Shown: piece after piece, positions 1 to 8,249 of the stretch
How positions within the stretch are numbered: position 1 is the first letter of the stretch
How the letters are laid out: each line of letters opens with the position of its first letter
Source of the DNA: CAWCUK01 sp963798775
Lineage (GTDB): Bacteria; Bacteroidota; Ignavibacteria; Ignavibacteriales; Ignavibacteriaceae
Direction of reading: 5' to 3'
Length of the DNA stretch: 64,000 nt
Assembly: GCA_963798775.1 (NCBI GenBank)
Contig: CAWCUK010000004.1
Span: forward strand, 496,001 to 560,000
Program-made: the position numbers and the translations under genes
The notes under the pieces: model-generated
Seen by the model: only the letters and a program-made list of their open reading frames with translations
Told to the model about the DNA's origin: nothing
Databases searched by the model: none

Positions 1-2
1 AA

Positions 3-977
3 GGTACGGCGGTTTTAGTTAATAGGAAAGAAATTAGGCAATTAGTGGAAAAGGGTGAAATTGAACTGCTTGGTACGCTCTCTGCCGTGTGGCTGGGAAT
101 ACCTTTGAAAATTCAAGATAATACTATTGGTGTGTTGGTTGTACAGGATTATTCCAGCGAATTAACTTACGGGTATAAAGAAAAAGAAATTCTTGAGGTA
201 ATTTCTTACGCCATTTCCAGGGCTATTGAAAGAAAAAAAGTGGACCAGGAAAGGGGAAAATTAATTGATGAGTTGAAACAATTAAATACTTCTAAGGATA
301 AATTATTTTCTTTAATTTCTCACGATTTAAGAAGCCCTTTTAATTCGCTTCTCGGTTTTTCCGAAATACTAACTACCGAATATGATTTACTTACCGATGT
401 GGAAATTAAAGAATATTTAAATGTAATTTATGAGTCTTCAAAAAATCTTTACAGCATGACTAACAACCTGCTGCAGTTTTCCCGGTTTCAAATGGGCAGA
501 ACGGAATTTAAGCCTGAAAAATTATATATAAAGAAGATTATTCTGGAGAATGTAAGTCTGCTTAAAGGTAATATTGTTAAAAAACAATTGAATCTTTCGG
601 TTAATATAGATGCCGAAGCTGAAATTTTCGCGGATGAAGAAATGATAAATTCCATTGTTCAAAATTTAATTTCCAACGCTATTAAATTTACTCACCGCAA
701 CGGGGAAATAAAAATATTTACAAGGTTTAAAAAGAATGATACTAAAAGAATTGAAATAGAAATTGAAGATACCGGTATAGGAATTGGGGAAGCGGATTTA
801 AATAAAATATTTCATGATACTATGCACTCTACACCGGGTACCGAACGTGAATACGGAAGCGGTTTAGGTCTAATGCTGGTTAAGGATTTTATAGAAACTA
901 ACGGGGGAGAGATTTCCGTAACAAGTGAATTAAATAAAGGCACTTCATTTACTATATCTTTTCCGGTTTATGAATAA
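3..977 (+). CDS. Sensor histidine kinase, 5'-truncated by window edge (GAF-HisKA-HATPase)
   Basis: The reading frame is open from base 3, so the true start lies outside the window; a GTG at 45 is only an internal codon. The first ~75 residues match the end of the GAF domain of the neighbouring kinase at 1074-3056 (shared pattern WLG-P-L-V). The H-box ISHDLRSPFNSLLGF has its His at codon 93 counted from base 45. It is followed by a dimerisation helix pair and a HATPase_c domain with an N-box (LISNAIKF), a G1 box (DTGIGIG) and a G2 box (GSGLGLMLVK). It should autophosphorylate on His; the signal is unknown. No membrane segment is present in the visible part. It is the first of three related kinases, so tandem duplication is likely. 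Family assignment is certain, ligand unknown. Confidence 0.93.
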   Translation, partial: GTAVLVNRKEIRQLVEKGEIELLGTLSAVWLGIPLKIQDNTIGVLVVQDYSSELTYGYKEKEILEVISYAISRAIERKKVDQERGKLIDELKQLNTSKDKLFSLISHDLRSPFNSLLGFSEILTTEYDLLTDVEIKEYLNVIYESSKNLYSMTNNLLQFSRFQMGRTEFKPEKLYIKKIILENVSLLKGNIVKKQLNLSVNIDAEAEIFADEEMINSIVQNLISNAIKFTHRNGEIKIFTRFKKNDTKRIEIEIEDTGIGIGEADLNKIFHDTMHSTPGTEREYGSGLGLMLVKDFIETNGGEISVTSELNKGTSFTISFPVYE

Positions 978-1073
978 TGTTTATGAGGAGAATAACATTT
1001 TAGATGACCAATAATTGCTAATTTGTAATTTTATTCTTATACCAAAAATATTTTTTTTTGATGAACAGAATAT

Positions 1074-3056
1074 ATGCGCAATATGTATAAAGCTAAAATT
1101 CTTTTAGTTGAAGACGAAAGTTTAATCGCCCTGGGATTAAAAAGAGCTCTGCAAGCAGCGGGTTTTATGGTTCCGGGTGTGCTTAGAAGAGGGGAAGACG
1201 CGATTACAGCGGCTTTGGAAATTGAGCCGGATTTAATTTTGATGGATATTATGTTGAGCGGCCAAATTACCGGAATTGAAGCCGCTGTTGAAATTAAAAA
1301 ATCACTTAACGTCCCGATTATTTATTTAACCTCCTACGCCGATGAAGATACACGCCGAAAAGCTAAAGTAACTGAACCCTATGGATATATAATTAAACCT
1401 TATGAGGAAGAAAATCTTTTTGTTACTATCGAAATGGCACTCTATAAACATAAGATGGAGATGAACCTTCAACAGAGCGAACAGAGGTACCGAACCTTAG
1501 TAGAACATTCGCCTGTTGCTATAGTTTTACATAGTGATGGCAAAATTGTTTTTGCGAATCCCGCCGCCGCCGCTTTAGCCGCGGTTGCTTCTCAAGATGA
1601 ATTAATCGGTGTAGATATTATTAAGTTTGTTCATCCTTCGTACGTGGATGAGGTTTTAGGCAGAATAAAAAAAATTTACGCCGGTTCTGAAGAAATTGAG
1701 ACTTTTAAACAGCAGCTTATTATTAATAACGGCAAAATTATTGACGTTGAAACTTCTTCAATTGCTACTGTTTATAAAGGGAAACCGGCCGCGCAAGCAA
1801 TTTTAAGAGATATAACCGAAGAAACAAGCAAAAATAAACTCCAACAAACTATTCTAAAGATTTCTCAAGCCGCGGATTCTACGGACTCTTTAGATGAATT
1901 ATTCGTATATGTTCATCAAACTTTAGAGGAATATATTCCGGTTAAACATTTTTTTATCGCTCTTTATGATGATGTAAAAAATTCAATTAATTTCCCCTAT
2001 TATTCGGATGAACACGAAAATAATCCCTCCGATCGTCCTTTTTCTAAAGGACTTACTGAATATGTTATTCGCAATAAAAAATCATTTTTGTATACTTGGG
2101 AAGAAATTGAAAAACTAATTAGCGATAAAGAAGTTGTCGCTTTTCAGCCGAGAGTGAAAAAATGGCTTGGAGTTCCGCTGCAGGTTAAAGATAAAATTTT
2201 GGGTGCTTTAATTGTTAAAGAATATGAAAATGAAGAGATTCTTGAAGAGGAACATCGAAATATTTTAGAATTACTCTCTTTTCCTATTTCTCATGCTTTA
2301 GAACGAAAAGTTACTGAAGAACAACGCAGGTTATATACGGTGAAATTAAAAGAAATGAACGAAGCTAAGGATAAATATTTTTCGGTTGTTTCACATGATT
2401 TGAAAAGTCCTTTCCATGCGATTATGGGTTTTGCCGAAATTCTTCAAAATGATTACGGCGCTTTATCCGAACAAGAAAGAGTCTATTGCGTTTCGGCTTT
2501 GAATGATTCTATTAAGCATATTAGTGTTATGCTGGATAATCTTCTTCAATTCTCAAAGTTTCAGTTGGGAAAGGTTGATTTCGATCCTCAAAAAATTTCT
2601 TTGTTAAAAATAATTCAGAATAATGTTGATCTTTTAAAAGGGAACGCGGTTAAAAAACAAATAAATATTTTACAACTGTTTAATGAAAATCTGGAGGTTT
2701 GGGCGGACGAAAATATGATAAATTCCGTAATACAAAATCTTCTTTCCAATGCCATAAAATTTACTAGTCCGAATGGAAATATTATTATTGAAGGAAATAG
2801 AAAAGATGGTTTTGCGGAAATATCATTTAAAGATAACGGTGTGGGCATAGATGAAAAAAAACTTCTGGAAATGTTTCAGTATAAAATCGGAAAATCTTCT
2901 CTTGGTACTGCCGACGAAAAGGGGACAGGATTAGGATTAATTTTAACTAAAGAATTCATCGAAAAAAACGGCGGCGAATTATCTTTTTACAGCCGGAAGG
3001 GGCAAGGCTCTTGTTTTTCTTTTAAACTTCCCTTAGCCGAAGAAAATAAAAATTAA
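1074..3056 (+). CDS. Hybrid sensor kinase: REC-PAS-GAF-HisKA-HATPase
   Basis: A 660-residue soluble kinase with an N-terminal receiver. The receiver spans residues ~9-125, with acidic pocket VEDE, phospho-acceptor Asp58 in LILMDIMLSG and conserved Lys in IIKP. A PAS domain follows at ~137-255, then GAF at ~265-415, then the H-box SHDLKSPFHAIMGF with His441, and a HATPase domain ending near 655 with DNGVGID and GTGLGLILTK. The start could be ATG 1074 or ATG 1083; both lie just before the receiver. A receiver in front of PAS/GAF suggests that phosphorylation by another kinase controls this one, so the three-kinase cluster may form a relay. No transmembrane segment is seen, so input is cytoplasmic. 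Family confident; partners are inferred from position only. Confidence 0.93.
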   Translation: MRNMYKAKILLVEDESLIALGLKRALQAAGFMVPGVLRRGEDAITAALEIEPDLILMDIMLSGQITGIEAAVEIKKSLNVPIIYLTSYADEDTRRKAKVTEPYGYIIKPYEEENLFVTIEMALYKHKMEMNLQQSEQRYRTLVEHSPVAIVLHSDGKIVFANPAAAALAAVASQDELIGVDIIKFVHPSYVDEVLGRIKKIYAGSEEIETFKQQLIINNGKIIDVETSSIATVYKGKPAAQAILRDITEETSKNKLQQTILKISQAADSTDSLDELFVYVHQTLEEYIPVKHFFIALYDDVKNSINFPYYSDEHENNPSDRPFSKGLTEYVIRNKKSFLYTWEEIEKLISDKEVVAFQPRVKKWLGVPLQVKDKILGALIVKEYENEEILEEEHRNILELLSFPISHALERKVTEEQRRLYTVKLKEMNEAKDKYFSVVSHDLKSPFHAIMGFAEILQNDYGALSEQERVYCVSALNDSIKHISVMLDNLLQFSKFQLGKVDFDPQKISLLKIIQNNVDLLKGNAVKKQINILQLFNENLEVWADENMINSVIQNLLSNAIKFTSPNGNIIIEGNRKDGFAEISFKDNGVGIDEKKLLEMFQYKIGKSSLGTADEKGTGLGLILTKEFIEKNGGELSFYSRKGQGSCFSFKLPLAEENKN

Positions 3057-3144
3057 ACCGGATAACTTCTTAAATTTTATTTATTCGTTATTTTTTTTAT
3101 TTTGCCGTGATTAATTAACACAACATTTATAGCATTGGCTCATT

Positions 3145-5757
3145 TTGAAGTTAACTCTGCGGCGTAGAATTTTCTACGGTTTTTCTTTCGGAATATTACT
3201 CCTTATTCTTATAATGGTTTTGGCCATAAAAAGTCTATCCGTCCTTATTAATGATGGTGTTGAGGAAGTTGACAGCAGAATTATAAATACCCGGCTCGAT
3301 GATATTCTCCTTCATCAAAATGAAGCTTATAAAGAACTCCATGAATTTCAAGAAACCCGGCATTTTGAGGATTTAATTGAATATAAATCTTCAATTCTTA
3401 GTATGAGGATTGCTTTACGAAAATTAAGCGAGTCCATAAATAAAGATGATATTAAGCTTCCCGGTATAGAAAATTTACAAGAAGTATTAAACCATCACAT
3501 CGAGAATCTTGAAAATCAGTCTAAAATTCAGAATGATTCTTCAGCTGTTTCACCCGGTTTTATATTAAATAACGCGGCCCAAGTTGATGAATTGGGCTCA
3601 TTATTGATGAAAATTAAATCCCTCCAAAACAAAGAATTAAACAGTAAAAATGTAAATACTTATAAAAGCGCCAGAGTTACAGAGTATATTCTTAGCGTCG
3701 GCGGTATTTTATCTATTTTGCTTATTATTTTTGCTGTTTATTTAATCAATAAAGATATTGCCAAAAGAAATCGGCTGGAAAAAGATTTATTTAGCGAGAA
3801 AGAAAAATTTTCCAAAGTATTTTTTTACAGCCCTATTTCGGTTGTTATTATATCTCCTGATGATTACAAATTTATCGAAGTGAATGATACTTTTCTTCGC
3901 AAAACTGGGTACACAAGGGAGGAAGTATTAGGTGAAAGTATAGTTGATCTCGGTATTTTGAATAGTAATGGATTACAGAAGATAATTGATAATTTAAATA
4001 ATGAAGTTAAAATTTCTAATTTAGAACTTAACTATAATGGAAAAAGAAAAAAGCAAAGCACTGCATTAATTTCGGTGGATTATGTAAATATTGATGGAAA
4101 TAAAAATATTCTGGCTATAGCCTCGGATATTACCGAGAAGAAGGAAATTGAAAGAGCGCGTAATGAGAGCGAAGAAAAGTACCGTCTGCTTGCGCAAAAT
4201 AGCCGTGAGTTAGTCTGCTTGCATGATTCGGACGCTAAATATTTATATATAAGCCAATCTGCTAAGCAAATAATAGGTTATACTCCGGATGAACTTTTAG
4301 GCAAAAATCCTTTTGATTATTTTCATCCTGATGATATTAACAGAATAGATAACCATTTTAAAAATTTATCCGCTCAAAGAAATTTACCGTTGCCTATTGT
4401 TTTTCGATTCAGAAATAGGAACGGAAATTACATTTGGCTGGAAACTTTAACTCAAACTATTTGTGATGCTGAAGGGAAAATTCTAAATATTCAAACATCA
4501 TCCAGAGATGTTACTTTACGCGTAATTACTCAGCAAAAATTAACAGAAAGTGAAGAGCAAAATAGAAAACTAATTGAGGTTTTAGAAGAAGGTATTCTAT
4601 TTCAAGATGAAAACAATATCATTCGTGTAGCAAATTCAAGCGCGTGCAGAATTTTAGGCTTATCCGAAGATCAGCTTTTAGGAAAATCTGCTTACGATGA
4701 GGATTGGAAAATTATTCATGAGGACGGCACTCTTTTTAAAAACGAAGAACAGCCTTCTATAATTACTTTAAGTACGGGAATTCCTTCATCGCAAATAATA
4801 ATGGGAATTTATAAATCCGATAAAACTTTAAGCTGGCTTTCCTTAAATGCTCATCCTATTTTTGCCGAAGGAAAGACTAAACCGGCGGGGGTTGTGGTTT
4901 CTTTTTCTGATGTAACAAAACGAAAAAAAATTGAGGATGAATTAAATAATTATATTGGCGAATTAAAACGGAATAAAGAGCTTTTAGAGAAAAATTCTCG
5001 TGAGATTTTAGAAACTAATAAAAAGTTAAAGAAATCGGAACAACAACTGCTCCGTTTAAATGCCGATAAGGATAAGTTTTTTTCAATTATTTCCCACGAC
5101 CTAAGAAGCCCTTTTGACGCGTTAATCGGTTTATCATCAATAATTTTAGATGATTATGATGAACTTTCGGATGAAGAAATAAAAAGGTATGCCGGAAATA
5201 TTAACGACGCGTCTAAACATCTGTTGGAATTCGTTGATAAACTTCTGCAATGGTCGCGGATTCAGTCCGGACGAATTGAATATAATCCCAGCTTCTTTGA
5301 TGTGTCTGATAAAATTTCCCGGATAAAGGATTTATTAAAAATGAACGCCGCCGGGAAAAATATTCTTTTAGATTATAATAATTCTTCTACGCTGAAAGTT
5401 TACGCCGATCCCGATATGATTAGAACAGCTCTGCAGAATTTAGTTTCAAACGCCATTAAATTTACTCCAAAAGGCGGTAAAATTATTTTGTCTTCTGAGG
5501 AAGAAGATGGTTTTGTTAAGCTTTCCGTTAAGGATAATGGTGTGGGCATGAACGAGGAAAAAGTTGGTAATTTATTCAAAATAGAAAAAAATATTTCTAC
5601 TCCCGGAACTATCGGAGAAAAAGGAACAGGATTAGGACTTATTCTCTGTAAGGAATTAATTGAAAAAAACGGTGGGGCAATATATGTTGAAAGCTCGCCC
5701 GGCGTGGGAACTACTTTTTCATTTACTATTCCTAAAGACAAATATAAATTTTCTTAA
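3145..5757 (+). CDS. Membrane sensor histidine kinase with three PAS domains
   Basis: An 870-residue kinase. Transmembrane segments at ~10-30 and ~182-203 enclose a ~150-residue, mostly helical periplasmic region. Three PAS domains follow (~220-335, ~346-465, ~476-592; each with a GYT/GLS--E-LLG core), then a coiled coil rich in Lys/Glu (~595-645), the H-box ISHDLRSPFDALIGL with His651, and a C-terminal HATPase domain (NAIKFTP, DNGVGMN, GTGLGLILCK). The chosen start is TTG 3145, because the next ATG would remove the first membrane segment; no strong ribosome site is visible. Its kinase core resembles the two upstream kinases. It should sense an envelope or cytoplasmic signal and pass phosphate to a receiver, possibly the stand-alone regulator just downstream. 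Confidence 0.92.
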   Translation: MKLTLRRRIFYGFSFGILLLILIMVLAIKSLSVLINDGVEEVDSRIINTRLDDILLHQNEAYKELHEFQETRHFEDLIEYKSSILSMRIALRKLSESINKDDIKLPGIENLQEVLNHHIENLENQSKIQNDSSAVSPGFILNNAAQVDELGSLLMKIKSLQNKELNSKNVNTYKSARVTEYILSVGGILSILLIIFAVYLINKDIAKRNRLEKDLFSEKEKFSKVFFYSPISVVIISPDDYKFIEVNDTFLRKTGYTREEVLGESIVDLGILNSNGLQKIIDNLNNEVKISNLELNYNGKRKKQSTALISVDYVNIDGNKNILAIASDITEKKEIERARNESEEKYRLLAQNSRELVCLHDSDAKYLYISQSAKQIIGYTPDELLGKNPFDYFHPDDINRIDNHFKNLSAQRNLPLPIVFRFRNRNGNYIWLETLTQTICDAEGKILNIQTSSRDVTLRVITQQKLTESEEQNRKLIEVLEEGILFQDENNIIRVANSSACRILGLSEDQLLGKSAYDEDWKIIHEDGTLFKNEEQPSIITLSTGIPSSQIIMGIYKSDKTLSWLSLNAHPIFAEGKTKPAGVVVSFSDVTKRKKIEDELNNYIGELKRNKELLEKNSREILETNKKLKKSEQQLLRLNADKDKFFSIISHDLRSPFDALIGLSSIILDDYDELSDEEIKRYAGNINDASKHLLEFVDKLLQWSRIQSGRIEYNPSFFDVSDKISRIKDLLKMNAAGKNILLDYNNSSTLKVYADPDMIRTALQNLVSNAIKFTPKGGKIILSSEEEDGFVKLSVKDNGVGMNEEKVGNLFKIEKNISTPGTIGEKGTGLGLILCKELIEKNGGAIYVESSPGVGTTFSFTIPKDKYKFS

Positions 5758-5891
5758 ATGTAGTTAATTAATAAATTAAGGCTCAAGCTTTTTAAATTCT
5801 AACCGATAATAATATTAAGTGTTTTTTTGTCCAAAAATTGGGGTGAAAAATATGCGATTACAATTAATTTCAGCAATAAGCGGGAGGACAA

Positions 5892-6293
5892 ATGTCTGCT
5901 GAAAATTTAAAACCTCAGCTTTTAGTAGTTGAAGATGATTATGAGAATCAGAAACTTCTGGAAATTTTTCTAAGAAAACGATTTGATATCTCTATTTGCG
6001 ATTCCGAAAAATCTTTTTACGAAAAATTAAATTACCGGGATTTCGATATCTTTTTAATGGATATTTCTCTTAAAGGTGAAAAAAATGGTTTGGAATTAAT
6101 AAGAGAATTAAGGCAGACAGAAAAATATAAAGACGCGCCTGTTGTTTGCATCTCAGCCCATGTTTTCCCAAAAGATAGAGATAACGCTTTTAATTCCGGT
6201 GCTGATGAATTTCTTACCCGCCCGGTAAATAATGGCGAACTGCTCTCTTCGTTGTTAAACGTGTATAAAAGAAAAACCGGGATAGAAATTTAA
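5892..6293 (+). CDS. Single-domain response regulator (CheY-like)
   Basis: A 133-residue protein that is only a receiver domain, with no DNA-binding or enzymatic output. The acidic pair Glu14/Asp15/Asp16 (VVEDDYEN) and phospho-acceptor Asp57 (FLMDISLKG) are present, as is a Ser in the switch position (CISAH). The normally invariant Lys of the KP motif is replaced by Arg (FLTRPVN), which may weaken phosphate-dependent switching. A good ribosome site (GGGAGGA) lies 6-7 bases before the ATG. It follows three sensor kinases on the same strand with a 134-bp gap, so it probably takes phosphate from one of them and acts by protein contact. Family confident, target unknown. Confidence 0.92.
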   Translation: MSAENLKPQLLVVEDDYENQKLLEIFLRKRFDISICDSEKSFYEKLNYRDFDIFLMDISLKGEKNGLELIRELRQTEKYKDAPVVCISAHVFPKDRDNAFNSGADEFLTRPVNNGELLSSLLNVYKRKTGIEI

Positions 6294-6646
6294 AATAAAA
6301 AAGAATATTTATTATTTATTCGCAAAATAAGAATATCCTTTTAAAGAAAATCTTATTTATCTTTTTGTTTTTTACGGTAACTATTTTGTTATAAAAAGAA
6401 ATTTAAGGATCAAATCCTCCTACTCGGAAGGGAGTAAATCCTTTTTAAAATATTTTTCGGCATTTGCCCGGTCTTTTTCTGATAATACCGAACCTAGTTC
6501 TCCCGCAATTAGAAAACATTTTTTATCTTAATCTTATCATCTAATAAATGATTATTTATTTTTACCGGTCGATACATTTTATCGGGAGAGTTTTTTCCTT
6601 ATTTTTTATTGTTAATTTTCAATTTTAAGGAAATATTCAAAAAAAA
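6294..6646. other. Gene-free stretch holding a decayed small-gene copy
   Basis: 353 bases with no convincing gene. Its middle (6405-6510) is a decayed copy of part of the gene at 7578-7784 and is annotated separately. The rest is AT-rich with no clear terminator, promoter or RNA structure that I can support. Confidence 0.7.
6405..6510 (-). pseudogene. Truncated duplicate of the 68-aa gene at 7578-7784
   Basis: About 100 bases closely match the plus-strand view of 7643-7745. Shared blocks include ggatcaaatcct, cggaagggagtaaatcct and tttcggcatttgcccggt. Relative to the intact gene the copy has small indels and substitutions that break the frame, and both ends of the gene are missing. Only residues ~12-50 of the parent are represented. 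It lies on the other side of the methyltransferase gene, in the same orientation as the parent. The pair is therefore either a duplication around the methyltransferase or the scar of a recombination event. It is not expected to be translated. Confidence 0.8.
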
Positions 6647-7480
6647 ATGAGTTTAAAAACTACGATTACAAAAACACCTTATCTCGGCCACGCGGTTCTC
6701 GCATTATTTAGGGCAAAAACTGCCGCGGAATATTTTTAAAAACCCGCTGCTAATTTGGCCAAATGGTTAGTCAATTCTAAAGAAACAACAAATTTTACTT
6801 ATGATCTGGAGCCGGATAATAAACATTATCTTGCCTCTTTAATTGCTGATATAACAAACACTCCCATTGAAAAGGTTCTCAATTATATAAATGAAATTGA
6901 GGAAGACAATGAACTTAAACAGCATATAATTGACGCGGTAAAAAGGGGAGAAAGAAGCTTTGTCGCTGACAAGGAAGTACGGTTCGGAAGGAGAATCGGT
7001 TGGTATGCATTTGTACGAATTATGAAACCTAAAGTAGTAGTTGAAACCGGTGTTGACAAAGGACTTGGTTCCTGCGTTTTAACAGCCGCGATTAAAAGAA
7101 ATATTGAAGAAGGTTTTGAAGGCGAATATTTCGGAACGGATATTAGTCCCCTTGCCGGATATTTTTTATCCGGAACTTATGCTAATTACGGAAAAGTTTT
7201 ATACGGAGACTCGATTGAATCTTTAAAAAAATATAATGGTAAAATTGATTTATTTATTAACGACAGCGATCATTCTGCGGATTATGAAGCAAGGGAATAT
7301 GAGTGTATGGTGGAAAAGCTTTCGGAAAACGCTGTTATTCTTGGCGATAATTCTCATTGTACAGATAAACTTTATCAATTTTCTTTGAAGTATAAAAGGC
7401 ATTTTATCTTTTTTCAGGAAAAACCGCGGCAGCATTGGTATCCCGGTGCTGGTATCGGGATTTCTTTTAAGAGAAATTGA
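6647..7480 (+). CDS. SAM-dependent methyltransferase (class I), with in-frame TAA at codon 31
   Basis: The Rossmann-type motif VVETGVDKGLGS and a later FINDSDHSADYEAREYE segment fit the class I methyltransferase group related to Methyltransf_24/cephalosporin-hydroxylase-like proteins; the substrate is unknown. The long open frame begins at TTG 6755 (241 codons). An ATG at 6647 lies in the same frame and reads 30 plausible residues (ending TAAEYF) before a TAA at 6737-6739 and then continues directly into the main frame. The intact protein was probably ~277 residues, with the TAA a nonsense mutation or a base-call error in a T5A5 tract. If the TAA is real, translation would have to start at TTG 6755, which has no clear ribosome site. 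It converges on the small gene at 7578-7784 across a shared terminator. Confidence 0.75.
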
Positions 7481-7523
7481 TTCGCTGGATTTTCTTTTTC
7501 TTTGGTAAAGGCTTTAAAAAAAT

Positions 7524-7561
7524 AATTCCGGAAATTCTAAATTAAAATTCCCGGAATTTTT
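7524..7561. terminator. Bidirectional intrinsic terminator between converging genes
   Basis: The arms AATTCCGGAAATT (7524-7536) and AATTCCCGGAATT (7546-7558) form a 13-bp stem with one mismatch and a 9-base loop. It is followed by a T run on the plus strand and preceded by an A run (T run on the minus strand). It sits between the stop of the methyltransferase and the stop of the small minus-strand gene, as expected for a shared terminator. Confidence 0.8.
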
Positions 7562-7577
7562 CCCGCTGCAAAGTTTA

Positions 7578-7784
7578 TTACTTTTTCTTGCTTTTATCTT
7601 TTACATCAACAACAATTTTATCTTTATTATAAACAGAAACTTCAGGATCAAATCCTCTTACACGGAAGGGAGTAAATCCTTTTAAAATATCTTTCGGCAT
7701 TTGCCCGGTTTTTTTTCTGTATAAAACCGAACCTCTCTCTCCCATATGTCTTAGTACTCTATGATCTCTTTCTTCTGAATCCAT
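7578..7784 (-). CDS. Small basic conserved-type hypothetical protein (68 aa)
   Basis: A 68-residue, highly charged protein with no signal peptide or membrane segment. Residues 1-35 are rich in Arg/Glu/Lys and residues 36-68 hold a short strand-rich part (FRVRGFDPEVSVYN) and a Lys-rich tail. I do not recognise the family. That it is a real gene is supported by a second, degenerate copy at 6405-6510 and by its own terminator. It lies upstream of nothing on its strand except the shared terminator, so it is probably monocistronic or the second gene after the SHOCT protein (72 bp upstream). Confidence 0.6.
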   Translation of the reverse strand: MDSEERDHRVLRHMGERGSVLYRKKTGQMPKDILKGFTPFRVRGFDPEVSVYNKDKIVVDVKDKSKKK

Positions 7785-7855
7785 ATAAAACCTCGGCTTT
7801 TTTTCAACAATTAATAATAAAGAAGAATAATGAAACTGTTTGTGAATATTCGCAA

Positions 7856-8080
7856 CTAAGACTGAATATCTCTTTTCATTTGCTCAAATTGTTCTTTGGT
7901 AATTTCTCCCTTAGCGTATCTAAATTTTAGTATCTCTAAAGGATCGTCAAATCCTTTATTAGGTGTTCTTGAATTGGATTTATTTTTAGAATCTAAAACA
8001 AGCCATATTACGAGCACTAAAATCACTATCCAAAATATCCCGCCGAACCAAAAACCGTCCATTCCAAAAAAATGAAACAT
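7856..8080 (-). CDS. SHOCT-domain small membrane protein
   Basis: A 74-residue protein with one transmembrane helix (~12-29, rich in Ile/Val/Leu/Trp), a short polar linker, and a C-terminal SHOCT motif (DPLEILKFRYAKGEI followed by TKEQFEQMK). SHOCT is a short C-terminal domain common in small membrane-anchored proteins and is thought to mediate oligomerisation; no enzymatic role is known. The ATG is preceded by GGGAGAGAA, a good ribosome site. It is divergent from the dacB-like gene at 8250, and the ~170-bp gap should hold both promoters. Confidence 0.85.
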   Translation of the reverse strand: MFHFFGMDGFWFGGIFWIVILVLVIWLVLDSKNKSNSRTPNKGFDDPLEILKFRYAKGEITKEQFEQMKRDIQS

Positions 8081-8249
8081 AATTCTCTCCCGGTTTTATT
8101 AATTATAATAAATTAGACGCTGAATTAAGCTCATAGGTTTAAATTCGGGAAAATATCATTCAATAGCACTTAAAAAGTTATAATTTTTTATTTAAGTTTC
8201 CGATGGTAATTTTCCATAAAGTTTTTCAAAATAATTCATTAGGAATAGT

